A DNA stretch of 7,022 bases from NCBI GenBank assembly GCA_023700845.1, contig JAMPYD010000098.1:1-7022 (forward strand), written 5' to 3'. Position numbers and translations under genes: made by a program. Positions 4,764 to 7,022 of the stretch are shown piece by piece. The stretch is from Elusimicrobiota bacterium. GTDB taxonomy: Bacteria > Elusimicrobiota > Elusimicrobia > UBA1565 > UBA9628. The notes under the pieces were generated by a model. It was not told the DNA's origin, ran no database searches, and saw nothing but the letters and a program-made list of their open reading frames with translations. Numbering within the stretch: the stretch's first letter is position 1; each line of letters begins with the position of its first letter.

Positions 4764-6377
4764 TCACATCCGGAACACGGGCCGGTGCAGCGGCCCGATC
4801 GGCGCGTGGGCCGCGGCGGCCAGCGCCATCGCGAGGACCTTGCGCGTGTCGGCCGGGGCGATGATGCCGTCGTCCCAAAGGCGCGCGGTGCCGAAGTAGG
4901 GGTGGCCCTCGTTCTCGTACTGGGCGCGGATCGGCGCCTGGATCTTGGCCTCGTCCTCGGCGCTGAGCTCCTGCTTGGCGCGCTTGAGCTGCTCGCGCTT
5001 GATGATGGTCATGACGGTGGCGGCCTGGTCGGCGCCCATCACCGAGACGCGCGCGTTGGGCCAGGTGAAGAGGAAGCGCGCGCCGTAGGCGCGGCCGCAC
5101 ATCGCGTAGTTGCCGGCGCCGTTGGAGGAGCCGACGATGACCGTGATCTTCGGAACGCGGGCGGTGGAGACGGCCTGCACCAGCTTGGCGCCGTGCTTGA
5201 TGATGCCCGACTGCTCGAAATCCTTTCCGACCATGAAGCCCGTGATGTTCTGAAGGAACAGCAAGGGAATCTTGCGCTGATCGCACAGCTCGATGAAGTG
5301 GGCGCCCTTGAGGGCGGCTTCCGAAAACAGGACGCCGCGGTTGGCGAGAATCCCGACCGGGCGGCCGTGGATCTTGGCGAAGCCGGTGGTCATGGTGAGG
5401 CCGTACAGGGCCTTGAACTCGTGGAAGCGGGAGCCGTCGACGAGGCGGGCGATGACTTCTTTCGGGTCGACCGGGCGGCGGAGGTCGCGGTTGACGAGGC
5501 CATACAGGTCGTCGGCCGGGTAGAGGGGATCCTCCCCCTCGCCGAGGTCGAAGAGAGGAGCGTTGAGGTTGGCCACGATGGAGCGGCAGATCTGCAGGGC
5601 GTGCTCGTCGTTGTCGGCCAGATGGTCCGTCACGCCGGAGGTGCGGCTGTGCATGTCGCCGCCGCCGAGCTCCTCGGCGGTGCTTTCCTCGCCGGTGGCC
5701 GCCTTCACGAGGGGCGGGCCGCCGAGATAGATGGTGCCCTGGTTGCGGACGATCACGCACTCGTCGGCCATCGCCGGGACGTAGGCGCCGCCGGCGGTGC
5801 ACATGCCCATGACGATGGCGATCTGGGGGATGCCCATCGAGGACATGACGGCCTGGTTGTAGAAGATGCGGCCGAAGTGCTCCTTGTCCGGGAACACCTC
5901 CGCCTGCTTGGGCAGGAACACGCCGCCGGAGTCGACGAGGTACACGCAGGGCAGGCGGTTCTCGATCGCCACCTCCTGGGCGCGCAGGTGCTTCTTGATC
6001 GTCTCGGCGTAGTAGGTGCCGCCCTTGACCGTGGCGTCGTTGGCGACGATCACGCACAGGCGGCCGCTGATCACGCCCAGGCCGGAGATCATGCCCGCGG
6101 CGGGGACCTCGTCGTCGTAGAGGCCCATCGCGGCCAGGGCCGAGAGCTCGAGGAAATCGGTGCCGCGGTCGAGGAGGCGCTCGACGCGCTCGCGGGCCGT
6201 CAGCTTGCCGCGGGAGCGGTGCAGCTCGACCGACTTGGCCGAGCCGCCCGCCCGGGCCTTCTCCAGGCGCGCGTGGAGATCCTGGAGGAGGGCGTGGTGG
6301 TGCTGGGCGTTGGCCAGGAACTCGGACGAGTCGCGCGCGGCCAGGGACTCGATGGGAGGCGTGTCGGCGTCGATCAT
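4764..6377 (-). CDS. liuB: 3-methylcrotonoyl-CoA carboxylase, beta (carboxyltransferase) subunit
   Basis: The protein has 537 residues, full length for MCC-beta. It transfers CO2 from carboxybiotin on the alpha subunit to 3-methylcrotonyl-CoA, giving 3-methylglutaconyl-CoA in leucine degradation. The N-terminal half has RGKLTARERVERLLD (56-70), DATVKGGTYY (114-123), VDSGGVFLPKQAEVFPDKEHFGRIF (148-172) and the oxyanion-forming CTAGGAYVPAM (193-203). The C-terminal half has FLQNITGFMVG (374-384), SSNGAGNYAMCGRAY (417-431), WPNARVSVMGADQAA (439-453) and the MCC hallmark ARLWDDGIIAPADTRKVL (498-515), which separates it from propionyl-CoA carboxylase. This is the first gene of the minus-strand operon. 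The matching alpha subunit is not in the window. The ATG at 6377 lies close to a TATAGT sequence with no visible Shine-Dalgarno. Confidence 0.95.
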   Translation of the reverse strand: MIDADTPPIESLAARDSSEFLANAQHHHALLQDLHARLEKARAGGSAKSVELHRSRGKLTARERVERLLDRGTDFLELSALAAMGLYDDEVPAAGMISGLGVISGRLCVIVANDATVKGGTYYAETIKKHLRAQEVAIENRLPCVYLVDSGGVFLPKQAEVFPDKEHFGRIFYNQAVMSSMGIPQIAIVMGMCTAGGAYVPAMADECVIVRNQGTIYLGGPPLVKAATGEESTAEELGGGDMHSRTSGVTDHLADNDEHALQICRSIVANLNAPLFDLGEGEDPLYPADDLYGLVNRDLRRPVDPKEVIARLVDGSRFHEFKALYGLTMTTGFAKIHGRPVGILANRGVLFSEAALKGAHFIELCDQRKIPLLFLQNITGFMVGKDFEQSGIIKHGAKLVQAVSTARVPKITVIVGSSNGAGNYAMCGRAYGARFLFTWPNARVSVMGADQAATVMTIIKREQLKRAKQELSAEDEAKIQAPIRAQYENEGHPYFGTARLWDDGIIAPADTRKVLAMALAAAAHAPIGPLHRPVFRM

Positions 6378-6470
6378 GAGCCGATGATACTATATGCCGC
6401 TCTCGGTAAAAAATGGGTTAAGACTCGCAAAGTGACTGGCGTCACACGGGGTCCGGGGCCATACTGGGGC
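6378..6470. promoter_or_regulatory. Divergent intergenic region with candidate minus-strand -10 and an inverted repeat
   Basis: This 93-bp gap separates the operon from the divergent small gene and must hold the operon promoter unless that lies inside the neighbour. It is AT-richer than its surroundings. On the minus strand, TATAGT lies 11 bases before the ATG at 6377, but no good -35 is found at 16-18 bp spacing. GTGAC (6432-6436) and GTCAC (6441-6445) form a 5+4+5 inverted repeat that could be a repressor operator. It does not resemble the LiuR or PsrA sites I know. Confidence 0.35.
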
Positions 6471-6761
6471 ATGGCATTCATGCCGGTGAAGACCGAGGCG
6501 CGCAAGGTCCATATCTACGAGATCCTGAACCGCACGCGCCTGGAGAGCCTCCTGGTGGTCACGACCTCCGACTCGGCCGACATCGGGAGCCGCCTCAAGC
6601 GCGAACCGCCCCCCGAGGCGGACGGCTGGGCGCCGGGCGACGACACGGCGGTGGAGATCCTGGCCCAGCACATGAACGAGGCCGCCGCCGAGCTCTTCCT
6701 GAAGATGCACCTCGAGCACATGCAGGCGCGCACGTGGAAGTTCCGCGTCTGGCGGACGTAG
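6471..6761 (+). CDS. Small protein of unknown function
   Basis: The protein has 96 residues from ATG 6471 (MAFMPVKTEAR); ATG 6480 is an alternative start. GGGG-rich purine runs (6450 and 6466) precede the start as weak ribosome-binding candidates. The composition is soluble, with no signal peptide or membrane segment. The predicted layout is a beta-strand (KVHIYEILN), another strand (ESLLVVTTS), a proline-rich link (REPPPEADGWAPGD), a long amphipathic helix (DTAVEILAQHMNEAAAELFLKMHLEHMQ) and a final basic/aromatic strand (RTWKFRVWRT). No cysteine or catalytic motif is visible. GC-rich codon use matches the operon, not the cassettes, so it looks native. The frame is also open far upstream, but that part is antisense to the carboxylase gene. 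I do not recognise the family. Confidence 0.65.
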   Translation: MAFMPVKTEARKVHIYEILNRTRLESLLVVTTSDSADIGSRLKREPPPEADGWAPGDDTAVEILAQHMNEAAAELFLKMHLEHMQARTWKFRVWRT

Positions 6762-6771
6762 TCCGTCCGCC
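6751..6771 (+). terminator. Hairpin over the stop codon of the small gene
   Basis: GGCGGACG (6751-6758) and CGTCCGCC (6764-6771) form a perfect 8-bp stem around a 5-base loop containing the TAG stop (6759-6761). It is placed where a transcription terminator or RNA-end protector would sit. No U-run follows, so factor-independent termination is uncertain. Confidence 0.4.
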
Positions 6772-6822
6772 GGGCGCCCTCGAGACTTGCCTCGTCGTGG
6801 CGCGGACGGGGAGTATCCCTAC

Positions 6823-6872
6823 GGGCCGGGCGACCGGCCCCTTCCCTAACGGATTTTGGAAGGGGCACTTCC
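6823..6872 (+). repeat. Three overlapping, partly exclusive hairpins
   Basis: Stem A pairs GGGCCGG (6823-6829) with CCGGCCC (6834-6840) around a GCGA loop of GNRA type. Stem B pairs GCCCCTTCC (6837-6845) with GGAAGGGGC (6858-6866). Stem C pairs GGAAG (6858-6862) with CTTCC (6868-6872). A and B share 6837-6840, and B and C share 6858-6862, so B excludes both A and C. This is how attenuators switch, but a role is not shown. Confidence 0.5.
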
Positions 6873-6926
6873 TCGCCTTATGGCTCGGTCGCGCGCCCGG
6901 CGACCTGAGCGATCGATCCACGCGTG

Positions 6927-6964
6927 TTATCCCCAATATTCCACCGGTGGAATTCCGGGGATAA
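6927..6964. repeat. 38-bp nearly perfect palindrome
   Basis: TTATCCCC (6927-6934) and GGGGATAA (6957-6964) are exact outer arms. Inside them, ATTCCACC plus GGTGGAAT (6938-6953) is a perfect 16-bp palindrome on the same centre. Only three positions on each side (6935-6937 and 6954-6956) fail to pair. It could be a REP-like element, a mobile-element end, a protein operator or a cruciform-forming terminator. Confidence 0.65.
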
Positions 6965-7022
6965 GCTCCAGGTCTGACACACCGCACATCGACGAAGGTC
7001 GCGCCGTTGAGCTCGCCAGGTA

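Larger units (their letters stand above)
6772..7022. other. Non-coding stretch rich in inverted repeats
   Basis: I find no supportable gene here. The open frames present are short, lack ribosome-binding sites and have shadow-like composition. The stretch contains a GNRA-capped hairpin, two further stems that compete with it, and a long palindrome. The last bases may approach a gene beyond the window. Confidence 0.5.

Noticed and set aside
4744..6057. 437-codon minus-strand frame overlapping MCC-beta
   Set aside because: Arg/Pro/Gly-rich frame-shifted shadow with no domain signal.
4785..6761. A very long + strand open frame (658 codons) opposite the carboxylase gene
   Set aside because: Its product is Gly/Ala/Val/Asp/His/Arg-rich, typical of the antisense of GC-rich coding DNA, while the minus strand encodes a clear full-length MCC-beta. 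Only its last 97 codons (6471-6761) lie outside that gene, and those are called as a separate gene.

Overview
The window joins two different kinds of DNA. Positions 1-1734 (probably on to about 2506) look like part of an integron gene-cassette array. Positions 2507-6377 are a compact, GC-rich chromosomal operon on the minus strand. The organism looks like a GC-rich bacterium that degrades leucine aerobically. I cannot assign a phylum from the sequence alone. The cassette genes are visibly richer in A+T than the operon, as expected for captured DNA.

Left part: three structured sites (651-731, 1365-1446, 1615-1740) show attC architecture: an outer R''/R' box pair ending in GTT, an imperfect L''/L' stem with extrahelical bases, and a variable foldable centre. 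They delimit four units, all in + orientation. Cassette 1 is 5'-truncated by the window edge and encodes an exported protein. Cassette 2 (726-1440) encodes an exported protein of unknown function. Cassette 3 (1441-1734) has no convincing gene but carries a perfect 22-bp palindrome. The fourth unit starts at 1735 with a Cys-rich exported protein whose ATG lies inside the attC R' box, followed by a four-helix membrane protein. No attC was found after the fourth unit. No integrase gene is in the window, so this is either the distal end of an integron or an integrase-less attC cluster (CALIN).

Middle part: the minus-strand operon, in transcription order, is methylcrotonoyl-CoA carboxylase beta subunit (4764-6377), methylglutaconyl-CoA hydratase (3983-4762), HMG-CoA lyase (3093-3995) and an HD-domain phosphohydrolase (2507-3088). 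The first three act in the lower leucine pathway (3-methylcrotonyl-CoA to 3-methylglutaconyl-CoA to HMG-CoA to acetoacetate plus acetyl-CoA). Gene gaps are 1 bp, a 13-bp overlap and 4 bp, so translation is probably coupled. The biotin-carrying alpha subunit and isovaleryl-CoA dehydrogenase, common members of liu clusters, are absent. The last operon gene and the last + strand gene converge with directly abutting stop codons (TGATCA, 2504-2509).

Right part: a short divergent promoter region (6378-6470) separates the operon from a small + strand gene of unknown function (6471-6761). The remaining 261 bases have no supportable gene. They hold several strong inverted repeats, including overlapping hairpins that exclude one another (6823-6872) and a 38-bp nearly perfect palindrome (6927-6964).
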